Source of the DNA: Methylobacterium brachythecii
Lineage (GTDB): Bacteria; Pseudomonadota; Alphaproteobacteria; Rhizobiales; Beijerinckiaceae
Direction: 5' to 3'
Length of the DNA: 64,000 nt
NCBI RefSeq assembly: GCF_014196345.1
Contig: NZ_JACIDN010000002.1
Location: 186,001 to 250,000, forward strand
Position numbers and translations under genes: made by a program. Below, piece by piece: positions 10,186 through 19,373 of this stretch (within the stretch, counting starts at the first letter, position 1; each line of letters opens with the position of its first letter). The notes under the pieces are model-generated. The model saw only the letters and a program-made list of their open reading frames with translations, searched no databases and was not told the origin of the DNA.

Positions 10186-10562
10186 GCATTGCCAAGTTCC
10201 CGTAGATCAACAGATTTGCGCTGGCCGACGACCCCTTTCGGCGACGCGGCGACCAATCCCAAATGACTAGTTTGGCCGCGAAACAGACCGCCGTGCTGGC
10301 CGCCTCCGCGTTACCTCCAGACCCATGAGCCGTTCAGTTCGGAGCCATTCGGTCAGCCACCGGGCGGCTGAACCGCCGGGCCATAGGGCAACGGAGGCGG
10401 AGCTTGGCGCTATTCGGCCGATAGCGCCGGATGGAGACCATAAGTATTCAATCGCCGTTAAGCTTTGTTGCCTTGCGTATTTTAACTATCGGCGTGGATG
10501 TTCGTTGACCGGATCGGATTAAACGTCGAGTGATTGCCAACTGCAATCCGAGGCTCTCCATC
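10186..10562. other. Intergenic leader before the carrier-protein operon
   Basis: 377 bases without a convincing gene. The last 130 bases are more AT-rich than the neighbourhood and probably carry the promoter of the operon starting at 10563, but no hexamer pair with good spacing was found. No direct repeat of the tRNA 3' end was seen that would indicate an integration site. Confidence 0.5.
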
Positions 10563-10817
10563 ATGGTGTTCGTTAACGATATTCGCGAGTTGCTGAAGGG
10601 CATCGGATCGTTAGCCGATTGTGCCGATCGAGTTTCCGAGGAAGACGATCTTTTCGAGAAGGGCCTCGATTCGTTCGGATCGGTCCAGCTCATGCTGGCG
10701 CTGGAAGAGAAGTACAATATCGAGTTTCCCGATCACCTGCTGAACCGGCGCTCGTTCTCGACGATCCGCATCATCCGCGAGACCGTTTCGGCGCTCACCG
10801 TCTCGGCGGCCGCATGA
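10563..10817 (+). CDS. Acyl/aminoacyl carrier protein
   Basis: An 84-residue four-helix carrier protein. Ser37 in the GLDSFGSV motif is the expected 4'-phosphopantetheine site (canonical DSL here reads DSF). Helix 2 (SVQLMLALEEKYNIEF) and the C-terminal helix (FSTIRIIRETVSAL) fit the fold. Its stop overlaps the start of the next gene (ATGA), and the third gene is an amino acid:[carrier protein] ligase. It is therefore most likely the acceptor of an aminoacyl group rather than the fatty-acid ACP. The ATG at 10563 was chosen over an upstream start because the peptide begins with the first helix there. The carrier-protein assignment is firm; the cargo is inferred. Confidence 0.9.
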   Translation: MVFVNDIRELLKGIGSLADCADRVSEEDDLFEKGLDSFGSVQLMLALEEKYNIEFPDHLLNRRSFSTIRIIRETVSALTVSAAA

Positions 10818-11977
10818 GCACACTGGCGCTTCGCACCAGGCGGGTTGCCGAGATCGCGGCGCTGCATGCCGACGAGGTCGACCGTGAGGGACGCTTCCCT
10901 GCCGAGGCCGTCGCTGCACTGAAGGCCGAGCGGTTGCTCGGCATCCAAATCCCGATGCAGTTCGGCGGCGAGAGCGCCGGCATGAGCGACATCGCCGAGG
11001 TCTGCTTCGCCCTCGGACAGGTCTGCACGGCGGCGGCGATGGTCTTCGCCATGCACCAGATCAAGGTGGCGAGCCTCGTCACGCACGGGCTCGACAGCGA
11101 CTGGCATTGCAGCCTGATGGCCCGCATCGCCGAGGAGCAGCTCCTCGTCGCCTCCTCGACCACCGAGGCCGGCATCGGCGGCGACCTGCGCAACAGCCTC
11201 TGCGCGGTCGAGGCCGACGGCGAGGTGTTTTCGCTGACCAAGGAAGCGAGCGTGATCTCGTATGGCGCCCATGCCGACCTGATCCTCGCCACCGCTCGCC
11301 GCAACCCGCAGGCGCCGACCTCCGACCAGGTGCTCGTCGCCCTGATGCAGGACCAGATCACGCTGACCATGACCAGCCGCTGGGACACGCTCGGCATGCG
11401 CGGCACCTGCAGCGACGGCTTCCTGCTCGTCGCCCGCGACGTGCCGCTGGTCCAGGTGCTGCAAAAGCCCTTCGCCGAGATCGCGGCGCAGTCGATGCTC
11501 GCGTCCTCGCACCTGCTCTGGAGCAGCGTGTGGTTCGGCATCGCGAGCTTCGCCGTCGACCGCGCCCGCGCCTACGTCCAGGGCGAGGCCCGCAAGAAGC
11601 CCGGTTCGGTGCCCCCCGGCGCACTCCGGCTCGCCGAGGCCGCCAACGAGCTCCAGGCCATGAAGGGCACGGTGATCGCCGGCCTCAAGCGCTTCGAAAT
11701 GGCCCAGGGCAATGTCGACGATCTCAGCTCGATCGGCTTTGCCGTGATGCTCAACAACGTGAAGACGACCGTTTCCGCGATGGCAGTCGACATCGTGCAG
11801 CGGGCGCTCGGGATCGTCGGACTCGCCGGCTACAAGAACGGCACGCCGTTCAGCCTCGGCCGCGCCCTGCGCGACGTGATGTCCGCACCGCTGATGATCT
11901 CCAACGATCGCATCCTCGCCAACACCGCCAACCTCCTGCTCGTGCAGAAGGGCGGCAGCCAACTCATGAGCGCGTGA
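10814..11977 (+). CDS. Acyl-CoA dehydrogenase-like flavoprotein
   Basis: A 387-residue member of the acyl-CoA dehydrogenase superfamily: N-terminal helical domain (residues 1-110), beta domain with the flavin contact segment [14 protein letters not shown] near 113-126, and C-terminal helical domain. In classical enzymes the catalytic Glu lies shortly after an R-D pair near the C-terminus. Here that stretch reads [18 protein letters not shown] and the Glu is absent, so a normal fatty acyl-CoA dehydrogenation is doubtful. It overlaps the carrier-protein gene (ATGA) and the ligase gene (TGATG). It may therefore oxidise an aminoacyl group held on the carrier, as flavoproteins do to prolyl-carrier proteins. 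That reaction is inference. Confidence 0.85.
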   Translation: MSTLALRTRRVAEIAALHADEVDREGRFPAEAVAALKAERLLGIQIPMQFGGESAGMSDIAEVCFALGQVCTAAAMVFAMHQIKVASLVTHGLDSDWHCSLMARIAEEQLLVASSTTEAGIGGDLRNSLCAVEADGEVFSLTKEASVISYGAHADLILATARRNPQAPTSDQVLVALMQDQITLTMTSRWDTLGMRGTCSDGFLLVARDVPLVQVLQKPFAEIAAQSMLASSHLLWSSVWFGIASFAVDRARAYVQGEARKKPGSVPPGALRLAEAANELQAMKGTVIAGLKRFEMAQGNVDDLSSIGFAVMLNNVKTTVSAMAVDIVQRALGIVGLAGYKNGTPFSLGRALRDVMSAPLMISNDRILANTANLLLVQKGGSQLMSA

Positions 11978-12939
11978 TGGACGGTTTTGCCGCAACGAGC
12001 CTTTCACCCGGCGTCCTTCCGGACGACGAGGCAGGCGAGCCACGCTCCTTCCTCGACCGCCTGTTCGATGGTGGCCTCCTGATCCGCACCGGGGTCGATG
12101 GCCTCTATGGGCGCAGCGGCGCCTTCGAGAGCGTCGTCGAGGCGGTCGATCGTCTAGCGACCGGGCTCGGGGCTGAGGACGGGGCCGAGGCCCTGCGCTT
12201 CCCGCCCGCCATGGCCCGCACCGCCTTCGAGCGCAGCGGCTATCTCAAGGGATTCCCGAATCTCGCCGGCACCGTGCACTGCTTCTGCGGCAACGAGGCC
12301 GACCACGCCAACCTCCTCGCCTGCCTCGAAGCCGGCGACGATTGGACCGGCAAGCAGGCTGCCAGCGAGGTCGTGCTGACGCCGGCCGCCTGCTACCCGC
12401 TCTATCCGGTGGCCGCCGCGCGCGGACGACTGCCGGCGGACGGCCTGCTGTTCGATCTGCAATCCTACTGCTTCCGGCACGAGCCGTCGCTGGAGCCGAC
12501 CCGGATGCAGCTGTTCCGAATGCGCGAATACGTGCGCATGGGCAGCCCCGAGCAGGTGCTCGCCTTCCGCGAGATGTGGCTCGAGCGCGGCACCGCGATG
12601 ATGGCCGGCCTCGGCCTACCGCTCGCGGTCGATCCCGCCAACGACCCGTTCTTCGGACGCGCCGGGCGGATGCTCGCCAACAACCAGCGCAACCAAGGCC
12701 TGAAGTTCGAGCTGAACGTGCCGGTCAACAGCGTCGAGAAGCCGACGGCCTGCCTCAGCTTCAACTACCACCAGGACCATTTCGGCCTGACCTGGGGCCT
12801 CGAACAGGCCGATGGCTCGGTCGCGCATACGGCCTGCGTCGGCTTCGGCCTGGAGCGGATCACGCTGGCACTGCTACGCCATCACGGCCTCGACCTCGCC
12901 AAGTGGCCGGCCGCCGTGCGTGAAAAGCTCTGGGGCTGA
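11977..12939 (+). CDS. Amino acid:[carrier protein] ligase (SerRS-like)
   Basis: A 320-residue class II aminoacyl-tRNA synthetase homologue without a tRNA-binding arm. It activates a small amino acid (glycine or alanine in characterised relatives) with ATP and loads it on a carrier protein. Motif 2 ([20 protein letters not shown], residues 165-184) and motif 3 ([12 protein letters not shown]) are complete. From memory, the catalytic zinc in the Bradyrhizobium glycine ligase is held by Cys131, Glu176 and Cys279. Cys139, Glu184 and Cys287 here have exactly the same spacing, all offset by eight. It shares one base with the preceding stop (TGATG). The carrier protein two genes upstream is the probable partner. 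Confidence 0.93.
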   Translation: MDGFAATSLSPGVLPDDEAGEPRSFLDRLFDGGLLIRTGVDGLYGRSGAFESVVEAVDRLATGLGAEDGAEALRFPPAMARTAFERSGYLKGFPNLAGTVHCFCGNEADHANLLACLEAGDDWTGKQAASEVVLTPAACYPLYPVAAARGRLPADGLLFDLQSYCFRHEPSLEPTRMQLFRMREYVRMGSPEQVLAFREMWLERGTAMMAGLGLPLAVDPANDPFFGRAGRMLANNQRNQGLKFELNVPVNSVEKPTACLSFNYHQDHFGLTWGLEQADGSVAHTACVGFGLERITLALLRHHGLDLAKWPAAVREKLWG

Positions 12940-12944
12940 GCGGG

Positions 12945-13910
12945 ATGCACGTCGCCCTCGCACGCGCGGATGTGCCGGACGCAGCGGCCTTCGCGCCGCA
13001 TGGTCTGCACGCAGCCGATCGGATCTGGCCGGAGACGAACTGCTACGTCGATCTCTGGATCGAGCTGCTGCACGCCCGCGGCCTCGTGCCGGAGGCGATG
13101 CTGGGCTTCACCCTGCGCCAGGATTTCGAGGGCGACCAGTTCACCTTCTTCAAGCCCTTCGCCGCCGATCTCGACCGGCTCTACGGGCTGGAGATCCAGG
13201 AGCTCGCGATCTTCGAGAGCCTGGAGGCGCATGCGCTGGTCCAGGCGGCACGCGGCAATCCCATGCTCGTCGAAGTCGACGCCATCCACCTGCCCGACAC
13301 GGCCGGCACGACCTACGGCCGCGAGCACGGCAAGACCACCATCGGCATCCTCGGTCTCGATCTGGCCGCGAAGGCCCTCGACTACCTGCACAATGCCGGC
13401 CGCTTCCGTCTGAGCGGGGCCGATTACGAGGGCATTTTCGGCCCCTCGGCGCTGTTTCCCTATGCCGAGTTCGTGAAGGCGACGGGCACGCCGCTCGCCC
13501 GTGACACACTGCCCGAGGCGGCGCTCGATCTGCTGCGCAGGCATCGGGCGCGGGCTCCCCGCACCAACCCGGTGCGTGCCTTCCGCGAGGCGCTCGCCGC
13601 GCGGGCGCCGGCTTTAGTGCAGAACCCGCTTGGCGTGTTCCACAGCTACGCCTTCAACACCACGCGCCAGCTTGGCGCGAATTTCGAGCTGCTCGGCAGC
13701 CATCTCGCGTGGCTCGCCGGCGAGGGCATGGGCGATTTCGCCGAGTCAGAGACGGCGGCGACCGAGCTCGCGTCGGAGGCCAAGGCCTTCCAATTCCAGC
13801 TCGCCCGCGCCTTCGGCCGTCGTAACCCGACCGGCCTGTGCGAGCGCCTCGACCGGCCTGCCGACACCTACGAGCGCGTCTTCGCCGCCCTCGACCGCGC
13901 TCTCGCCTGA
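12945..13910 (+). CDS. DUF1839 protein, possible papain-like acyltransferase
   Basis: A 321-residue soluble protein of the DUF1839 family, which recurs beside amino acid:carrier protein ligases. Near the N-terminus, Cys33 in ETNCYVDLW begins a helix. About 95 residues later His128 lies in REHGKTTIGILGLD, followed by a YLHNAG strand. This Cys then His-before-a-strand pattern resembles the BtrH N-terminal domain of butirosin synthesis, which moves an acyl group from a carrier protein to an amine. The likely job is to transfer the aminoacyl cargo from the carrier to an unknown acceptor. Function is inferred from this resemblance and context only. The gene starts 5 bases after the ligase stop. 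Confidence 0.8.
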   Translation: MHVALARADVPDAAAFAPHGLHAADRIWPETNCYVDLWIELLHARGLVPEAMLGFTLRQDFEGDQFTFFKPFAADLDRLYGLEIQELAIFESLEAHALVQAARGNPMLVEVDAIHLPDTAGTTYGREHGKTTIGILGLDLAAKALDYLHNAGRFRLSGADYEGIFGPSALFPYAEFVKATGTPLARDTLPEAALDLLRRHRARAPRTNPVRAFREALAARAPALVQNPLGVFHSYAFNTTRQLGANFELLGSHLAWLAGEGMGDFAESETAATELASEAKAFQFQLARAFGRRNPTGLCERLDRPADTYERVFAALDRALA

Positions 13911-13925
13911 GCGGAGCGGACGGCC

Positions 13926-16403
13926 GTGACGCGCATCATCGCAATCGACGGTGTGTCGCCGCAGCCGGTCACCGGCACCTGGCATCTGACCCTGACGCCG
14001 CCGGGCGCTTGCGCGGGGCCGGGCGATCTCGACACCTGCGCGGACTGGATTCCGCCCCCCGTGCCTGGCACGGCGGCGGCGGCCCTGCGCGATGCCGCAC
14101 GCTGGTCCGAGGCCGAGCCGACGCCGATCCACGATCGCGACGTCTGGTACCGCACGAGCTTCACCGGCCACGGCCGCGAATGCCTGCGCTTCGATGGGCT
14201 GGCGACGCTGGCCGAGGTTTGGCTCAACGGAGTGCCCGTGCTCTCCAGCCGCTCGATGTTCCTGGCCCACGAGGTCGACGTCGATCTCTGCGGTGAGAAC
14301 GACCTCGCGATCTGCTTCCGCTCGCTCGCAACGGAGCTGGCGCGCCCGAACAAGCGCGGTCGCTGGCGTCCGCGCCTCGCCACGCCCGGTTCGCTCCGAC
14401 ATGTGCGCACCAGCCTACTCGGCTTCATGCCGGGCTGGTGTCCGAACATCGACGCGGTCGGGCCGTACCGGCCGATCACGCGCATCCCGCTCCGCGAGGA
14501 GGAGGTGCGCGTCGTCTCCGCCGATCTGCGGACGCGGCTCGGCGGCGATACCGGCCGTCTGAGCGTCAGCCTCGAAGTCGAAGGCGTCGGGGCCGATCGC
14601 GCTGTCCTGCGCTGCGATGGTCGCGATGCCGACCTCTCGCAGACCGCTCGGGGCCGCTTCGAAGGCGAACTGGCGCTACCGGGCGTCGAAAAATGGTGGC
14701 CGCATACCCACGGCGCGCCCCGGCTCCACGCCGTCGAAGTCGAGATCGGCAGCCATCGGCTCGATCTCGGCCGGGTCGGCTTCCGCTCCATTACACTGAC
14801 GCGGCCCTTCGAGGAGGGTCTCGGCCTCGCGATCAACGGCGTACCGGTCTTCTGCCGCGGCGCAAGCTGGATGCCGGCGGATCTCGTCGGGCTCTCGGGC
14901 GAGGCGGGCACCTATCGACCACTTCTCGACCTGGCGCGCGAGGCCGGCATGAACATGCTGCGCGTCTCCGGCATCACGCTCTACGAGTCGCCGGCCTTCC
15001 ACGGTCTCTGCGACGAACTCGGCATCCTGGTCTGGCAAGACCTGATGCTGGCCAATTTCGACTACCCCACCGACGACCCGGCGTTTCGCGCCGATCTGGT
15101 GCGCGAGATCGAGCAGTTGCTCGACCGCACGCAATCCTCGCCCTCGCTCTGCGTGATCGGCGGTGGCAGCGAGGTCTGGCAGCAGGCGGCTATGCTCGGC
15201 TACCCGCGAGAGGTCTGGGCCGGCCGCTTCGTCGCCGAGGAATTGCCCGGCATCATCAAGCGGCAGCGGCCCGATCTCGTCGTCGTGCCGAACTCGCCGT
15301 CTGGCGGCGACCTGCCCTTCTCTACGAGTGCCGGCGTCACCCACTATTACGGGGTGGGCGCCTACAAGCGTCCCTTCGAGGATGCGCGCCGCGCCGAGGT
15401 CGGCTTCGCCACCGAATGCCTGGCTTTCGCCAACGTGCCGGAGGCGGCCACGCTGGCCCAGCTCGGCCTCACCGACCCGACGAGCGAGCGCTGGTCTGCG
15501 GGCATCCCGCGCGACCGCGGGGCGGATTGGGACTTCGAGGGAGTCCGCGACCACTATCTCGCGCAGCTCTACGGTGTCGACGCGGATCAGCTGCGTCGCG
15601 AGGATCCCGAGCGCTACCTGATGCTCGCCCGCGCCACGAGCGGCGAATGCATGGAGACCACCTTCTCGGAGTGGCGCCGCGCGCGCTCGCCGACCGCCGG
15701 CGGCCTCGTGTGGTTCCTGCGCGATCTCGGTCCGGGCGCGGGCTGGGGCGTCGTCGATGTCTTGGGGCAGCCGAAGCCGGCTTGGTACGCCCTCAAGCGT
15801 GCCTTCCGCTCACTGCAACTCGGCCTCTCCGACGAGGGGCTGAACGGCCTGCACCTGCACGTCCAAAACGAGACGGCCGCGCCCGTGAGCGCGCAACTGC
15901 GCATCACCTTCACGGACGCGGCGAGCCGCGTCGTCGCGAGTGCCGAGCGCGCCGTCGAACTCGATCCGCGCGCATCGCAGAGCTGGTCCTCGACCGAACT
16001 GCTCGGGCGCTTCTTCGATGCCACCGACGCCTACCGTTTCGGGCCGCCTGCCCATGTCCTCGGCCATGCGAGCCTGCTCGATGCGGCGGACGGCACCGTG
16101 ATCGCCGAAGCCTTCCATTTCCCGCAGGGCCGCGACCCGGAACCACGCAAGATCGGCCTTGCGGCAGAGCTGGTCGCGGATGGCGCCGGTTGGGCGCTGC
16201 GTCTCTCCTCCGAGTCTTTCGCGCTCAGCGTCCAGATCGAGGCCGAGGGCGTGCGTGCCTCGGACAACTGGTTCCATCTCGCCCCCGGCGCGACGCGGCT
16301 GGTCCCGCTCGTTGACCGCGAGCAAGTCGTCGGACCGCCCCGCGTCACGCTCCGGGCGATCAATGGCATCGAGGTCGTGAGGATCGGGCGCGATGGCAGT
16401 TGA
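13926..16403 (+). CDS. Glycoside hydrolase family 2-like protein (beta-mannosidase type)
   Basis: 825 residues with GH2 architecture: sugar-binding jelly roll (about 1-185, with GLATLAEVWLNGVPV), immunoglobulin-like domain (about 190-290), TIM barrel (about 300-650), and a C-terminal beta region. Both catalytic Glu positions look preserved: Glu416 in IGGGSEVW as acid/base (where family members usually have a GN-N-E type motif) and Glu497 in FATECLAF as nucleophile. There is no signal peptide, so it is probably cytoplasmic. It sits inside the carrier-protein operon and overlaps the next gene by 11 bases. A substrate glycoside could be the acceptor or product of that pathway, which is speculation. 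GTG start. Confidence 0.85.
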   Translation: MTRIIAIDGVSPQPVTGTWHLTLTPPGACAGPGDLDTCADWIPPPVPGTAAAALRDAARWSEAEPTPIHDRDVWYRTSFTGHGRECLRFDGLATLAEVWLNGVPVLSSRSMFLAHEVDVDLCGENDLAICFRSLATELARPNKRGRWRPRLATPGSLRHVRTSLLGFMPGWCPNIDAVGPYRPITRIPLREEEVRVVSADLRTRLGGDTGRLSVSLEVEGVGADRAVLRCDGRDADLSQTARGRFEGELALPGVEKWWPHTHGAPRLHAVEVEIGSHRLDLGRVGFRSITLTRPFEEGLGLAINGVPVFCRGASWMPADLVGLSGEAGTYRPLLDLAREAGMNMLRVSGITLYESPAFHGLCDELGILVWQDLMLANFDYPTDDPAFRADLVREIEQLLDRTQSSPSLCVIGGGSEVWQQAAMLGYPREVWAGRFVAEELPGIIKRQRPDLVVVPNSPSGGDLPFSTSAGVTHYYGVGAYKRPFEDARRAEVGFATECLAFANVPEAATLAQLGLTDPTSERWSAGIPRDRGADWDFEGVRDHYLAQLYGVDADQLRREDPERYLMLARATSGECMETTFSEWRRARSPTAGGLVWFLRDLGPGAGWGVVDVLGQPKPAWYALKRAFRSLQLGLSDEGLNGLHLHVQNETAAPVSAQLRITFTDAASRVVASAERAVELDPRASQSWSSTELLGRFFDATDAYRFGPPAHVLGHASLLDAADGTVIAEAFHFPQGRDPEPRKIGLAAELVADGAGWALRLSSESFALSVQIEAEGVRASDNWFHLAPGATRLVPLVDREQVVGPPRVTLRAINGIEVVRIGRDGS

Positions 16404-18126
16404 GACCTCCCACAATTTCCATCAGGCGATGGCGCTTCCCCTGCAGATGGAGCCGGTCGCCTTCGATGGGCTGTTCGGCTGGTTCAGTCCGGGGATCAGC
16501 CGGCGCGGCGTGATCCTGTGCGGCACGCACGGCTTCGAGCAGCTCTCGGCGCACCGCTCCTGGCGCACGCTCGGCGAGCGGATCGCCGCCACGGGCTGCG
16601 CGACGCTCCGCTTCGATTATCCTGGCGAGGGCGATTCCGGAGATCTCGGATCGGGCCGCGTCGAGAGCTGGCTCCGCGCGATCCGCCGGGCGATCCGCTA
16701 CCTGCGCGAAGAAGCGGGCTCCGAGGAGATCGTTCTCGTCGGCCTGAGGCTCGGCGGCACTTTGGCGGCGCTCGCCGCCGAGGGGGAGGCCGTCGATCGG
16801 GTTGCGCTGCTCGCGCCTTTCGCGAGTGGCCGCGCCTACCTGCGCGAGCTGAAGTTGCAGTCGCGCACCATCGGCGTGCTGCCCGATGGCGCGCCGCTCA
16901 CGCAGGAGGAGGGCGTGCTCAACGTCGGCGGGTTCCGCATCTGTCCCGATCTCGCGACCGACCTCTCCGCGCTCGACCTCAAGGCGCCAGCTCGACCGCC
17001 AGCTCCGAGCGTGCTGCTGCTCGGAGCGGAGGCGTCCGGCCTCGCCAAGCGCTACGCGGCACTCGGCAGCGACGTGACCGCCCTTCCCTTCCCCGGCCTC
17101 GCCCAGCTCTTGGCCAATCCGCTCTTTGCCGTGGCCCCGGAAGACTCCTTCGCGAGGGTGGTGGATTTCGTCGCGCAGGGCGCTCTGCCCTCCCCGGCGC
17201 CGCTGCGCGCTCCATCGCCGTCGGCCCGGATCGAGGGTCCGGCCTGGAGCGAAGAACCGCAGCGTTTAGGAGCAGATCTGTTCGGTATCCTGTGCCGTCC
17301 CTATCGCGCGGTTCAGCGGCATCCCACGGTGCTCTTCGTCAATGCCGGGACAAACCCACACTCGGGCTGGGGCCGCCAGACGACCGCGAATGCACGGCGT
17401 CTGGCAAGCGAAGGCATCGCCTCCCTACGCTTGGACCTGCGCGGCATCGGTGACAGCCCCGACCGCCCCAGCGGCGCCTCTCCGCTCTATTCGCTGGACC
17501 CCCTCGACGACGTTCGCGCCGCCCTCGACCATCTCGACGCAATCGGCCTCGGGCCGGTGGTGATCGTTGGTGCCTGCAGCGGCGCCCATCTCGGATTTCA
17601 GGCCGTTTGCCGGGAGCCACGACTCGCGGGTGCGCTCCTGATCAATCCGTATTGCTTCGATTGGAATCCGGACGACGACGTCGAGACCGTGATCCGCAAC
17701 GTCTTTCGAAGCAACGCGACCTACCTGAACATGCTTCGGCAAGGCACGTCGTGGCGCCGGCTCCTGCGCGGTGAGATCCGGGGGTGGGCGATCGGTGTGG
17801 CCCTCGCCCGCACCGCCCGTGCCCGGCTCGGTGCAAGGCTGGCACGGCTCGTTCGCCCTGCTCCCGCGGGCGGTACGGTCGCCCAGCGCATCGCGATGAT
17901 CAGGCAGCGCGGCGCACGCATCCGCCTCGTCTACAGCGCCGGCGACCGCGGCCTTCAGAGCCTCCACGAGCATCTCGGTCGTACGCCCGAGCGGATCGCC
18001 CAGCGGCTCGGCGAGCCTGTGGTCGTCATCGACGGGGTCGATCACGATCTCAGCACCGCCGCGGCCCAGGAGGAGCTCTATCGGACGATGAGAATATTCC
18101 TGCTCGAAGGCGCCGAGTCATCGTAG
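16393..18126 (+). CDS. Fused double alpha/beta hydrolase with altered nucleophiles
   Basis: 577 residues made of two alpha/beta-hydrolase domains (about 20-265 and 285-575). In the first, the nucleophile elbow reads VGLRLGGT, so Arg119 occupies the place of Ser. In the second it reads VGACSGAH, putting Cys395 at the nucleophile position, with a candidate His in DGVDHDLS near the end. These elbows resemble the two hydrolases that accompany exosortase A systems (hydrolase 2 with GLRLG, hydrolase 1 with a Cys elbow), here joined in one chain. No exosortase gene is in the window. As the last operon gene it may release or transfer a product; only the second domain is likely to be catalytic. Confidence 0.85.
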   Translation: MAVETSHNFHQAMALPLQMEPVAFDGLFGWFSPGISRRGVILCGTHGFEQLSAHRSWRTLGERIAATGCATLRFDYPGEGDSGDLGSGRVESWLRAIRRAIRYLREEAGSEEIVLVGLRLGGTLAALAAEGEAVDRVALLAPFASGRAYLRELKLQSRTIGVLPDGAPLTQEEGVLNVGGFRICPDLATDLSALDLKAPARPPAPSVLLLGAEASGLAKRYAALGSDVTALPFPGLAQLLANPLFAVAPEDSFARVVDFVAQGALPSPAPLRAPSPSARIEGPAWSEEPQRLGADLFGILCRPYRAVQRHPTVLFVNAGTNPHSGWGRQTTANARRLASEGIASLRLDLRGIGDSPDRPSGASPLYSLDPLDDVRAALDHLDAIGLGPVVIVGACSGAHLGFQAVCREPRLAGALLINPYCFDWNPDDDVETVIRNVFRSNATYLNMLRQGTSWRRLLRGEIRGWAIGVALARTARARLGARLARLVRPAPAGGTVAQRIAMIRQRGARIRLVYSAGDRGLQSLHEHLGRTPERIAQRLGEPVVVIDGVDHDLSTAAAQEELYRTMRIFLLEGAESS

Positions 18127-18383
18127 TTGGCTGTCACGAGTGCATCTCGCTGCTTTCGGCCGAGAATCGGCCGACCGCTTCGAGGCCCGCGAGGCGGGAA
18201 TGCAGACTCTCGGCTCCGGCCGGTATCGGCCCGATTTCGCCGTACACGCCCGACCACGCGCCTCCTGAAATCGGACGCGCCATCCGACAATTCGCCGTCG
18301 CACACGGTCAGTCGGCTGCGGCATGCCTCGCGGACTTAACGCTCGATCGATGTGTTTTGATTGCCGGAACGAAGGGGTACCTT

Positions 18384-19349
18384 CTATTCCGACCAGCCGT
18401 AGTCGGTCGCGTGGCTCGATTTGCGGTGGAAAGCGAGCCGGCGGTCGTATTCCAGCGGGTCCTTCGGCTGCACGAGGGCCCCAGGCGGCACGTTTAGCCA
18501 GTCGACGAGACGGGTCAGCATGAAGCGCATTGCTGCGCCGCGCGCGAGGATCGGCAGAGCCTCGACCTCACGCGGCTCCAGAGGGCGATGCTCCTGGTAG
18601 CCGGCGATCATCGCGGCACCCATGTCGCGGTGATAGCGGCCATCCGGCTCGAAGCACCAGGCGTTGAGGCAGATCGCGAGGTCATAGGCCAGCGCATCGG
18701 TGCAGGCGAAGTAGAAGTCGATGATCCCCGACAGCGCGTCGCCGATGAAGAACACGTTGTCGGTGAAGAGATCCGCATGGATCACGCCACTCGGCAGATC
18801 GTGCGGCCAGGAGGCTTCAAGCAGCGACAGGTCCGCCCGCGTGCGCTCGGCAAGCCCCGGAGCGACAGTATCGGCCTGCGCCCCAGCCTGCTCGAAAAGC
18901 GGCCGCCACGCATCGACGGACAGGCTGTTCGCGCGGCTCATGCCGAAATCGCGCCCGGCATGGTGAAAGCCGGCGAGAGCCCGGCCGAGTTCGCGGCAAT
19001 GGTCGACCGTCGGGCGTTTCACGGAGACGCCGTCGAGGAAGCTGATGATTGCCGCCGGGCGGCCGCAGAGGGAGCCGAGCGCGGTGTCGCGGCGGTTCTT
19101 CACCGGTTGCGGGCATGAGAGCCCGGCGCGGAACAGGTGCCCCATCAGGTTGAGGAAGAACGGCAGGTCCTCCTCCCGCACCCGCTTTTCGTAGAGCGTG
19201 AGGATGTAGGAGCCGGCCGTGGTGTGCAGGAAGAAGTTCGAGTTCTCGACCCCCTCGGCGATGCCCTTGTAGGACAGCAGCGAGCCGAGATCGTACTCGG
19301 CCAGGAAAGCCGTCAGCGCCTCGTCGGAAACCTCGGTGTAGACGGCCAA
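18384..19349 (-). CDS. thrB: Homoserine kinase (ThrB, APH-fold type II)
   Basis: A 321-residue enzyme that phosphorylates L-homoserine in threonine synthesis. It belongs to the aminoglycoside-phosphotransferase-like kinases rather than the GHMP type. The catalytic loop GVIHADLFTDNVFF (about residue 188) and the metal-binding IDFYFA segment are intact. The N-terminal GVENSNFFL fits the nucleotide-binding loop. The best start is TTG at 19349, giving the family-typical AVYTEVSD beginning behind GAGGGG; the frame also has a TTG at 19373. It lies downstream of ispH on the same strand, but a terminator-like hairpin is between them. Confidence 0.93.
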   Translation of the reverse strand: MAVYTEVSDEALTAFLAEYDLGSLLSYKGIAEGVENSNFFLHTTAGSYILTLYEKRVREEDLPFFLNLMGHLFRAGLSCPQPVKNRRDTALGSLCGRPAAIISFLDGVSVKRPTVDHCRELGRALAGFHHAGRDFGMSRANSLSVDAWRPLFEQAGAQADTVAPGLAERTRADLSLLEASWPHDLPSGVIHADLFTDNVFFIGDALSGIIDFYFACTDALAYDLAICLNAWCFEPDGRYHRDMGAAMIAGYQEHRPLEPREVEALPILARGAAMRFMLTRLVDWLNVPPGALVQPKDPLEYDRRLAFHRKSSHATDYGWSE

Positions 19350-19373
19350 GGCAGATCGCCCCTCGCTGCTCAA

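Noticed and set aside
10111-10260. tRNA-Gln as an integration site for the downstream operon
   Set aside because: No direct repeat of the tRNA 3' end and no integrase were seen, and the operon has normal GC content.
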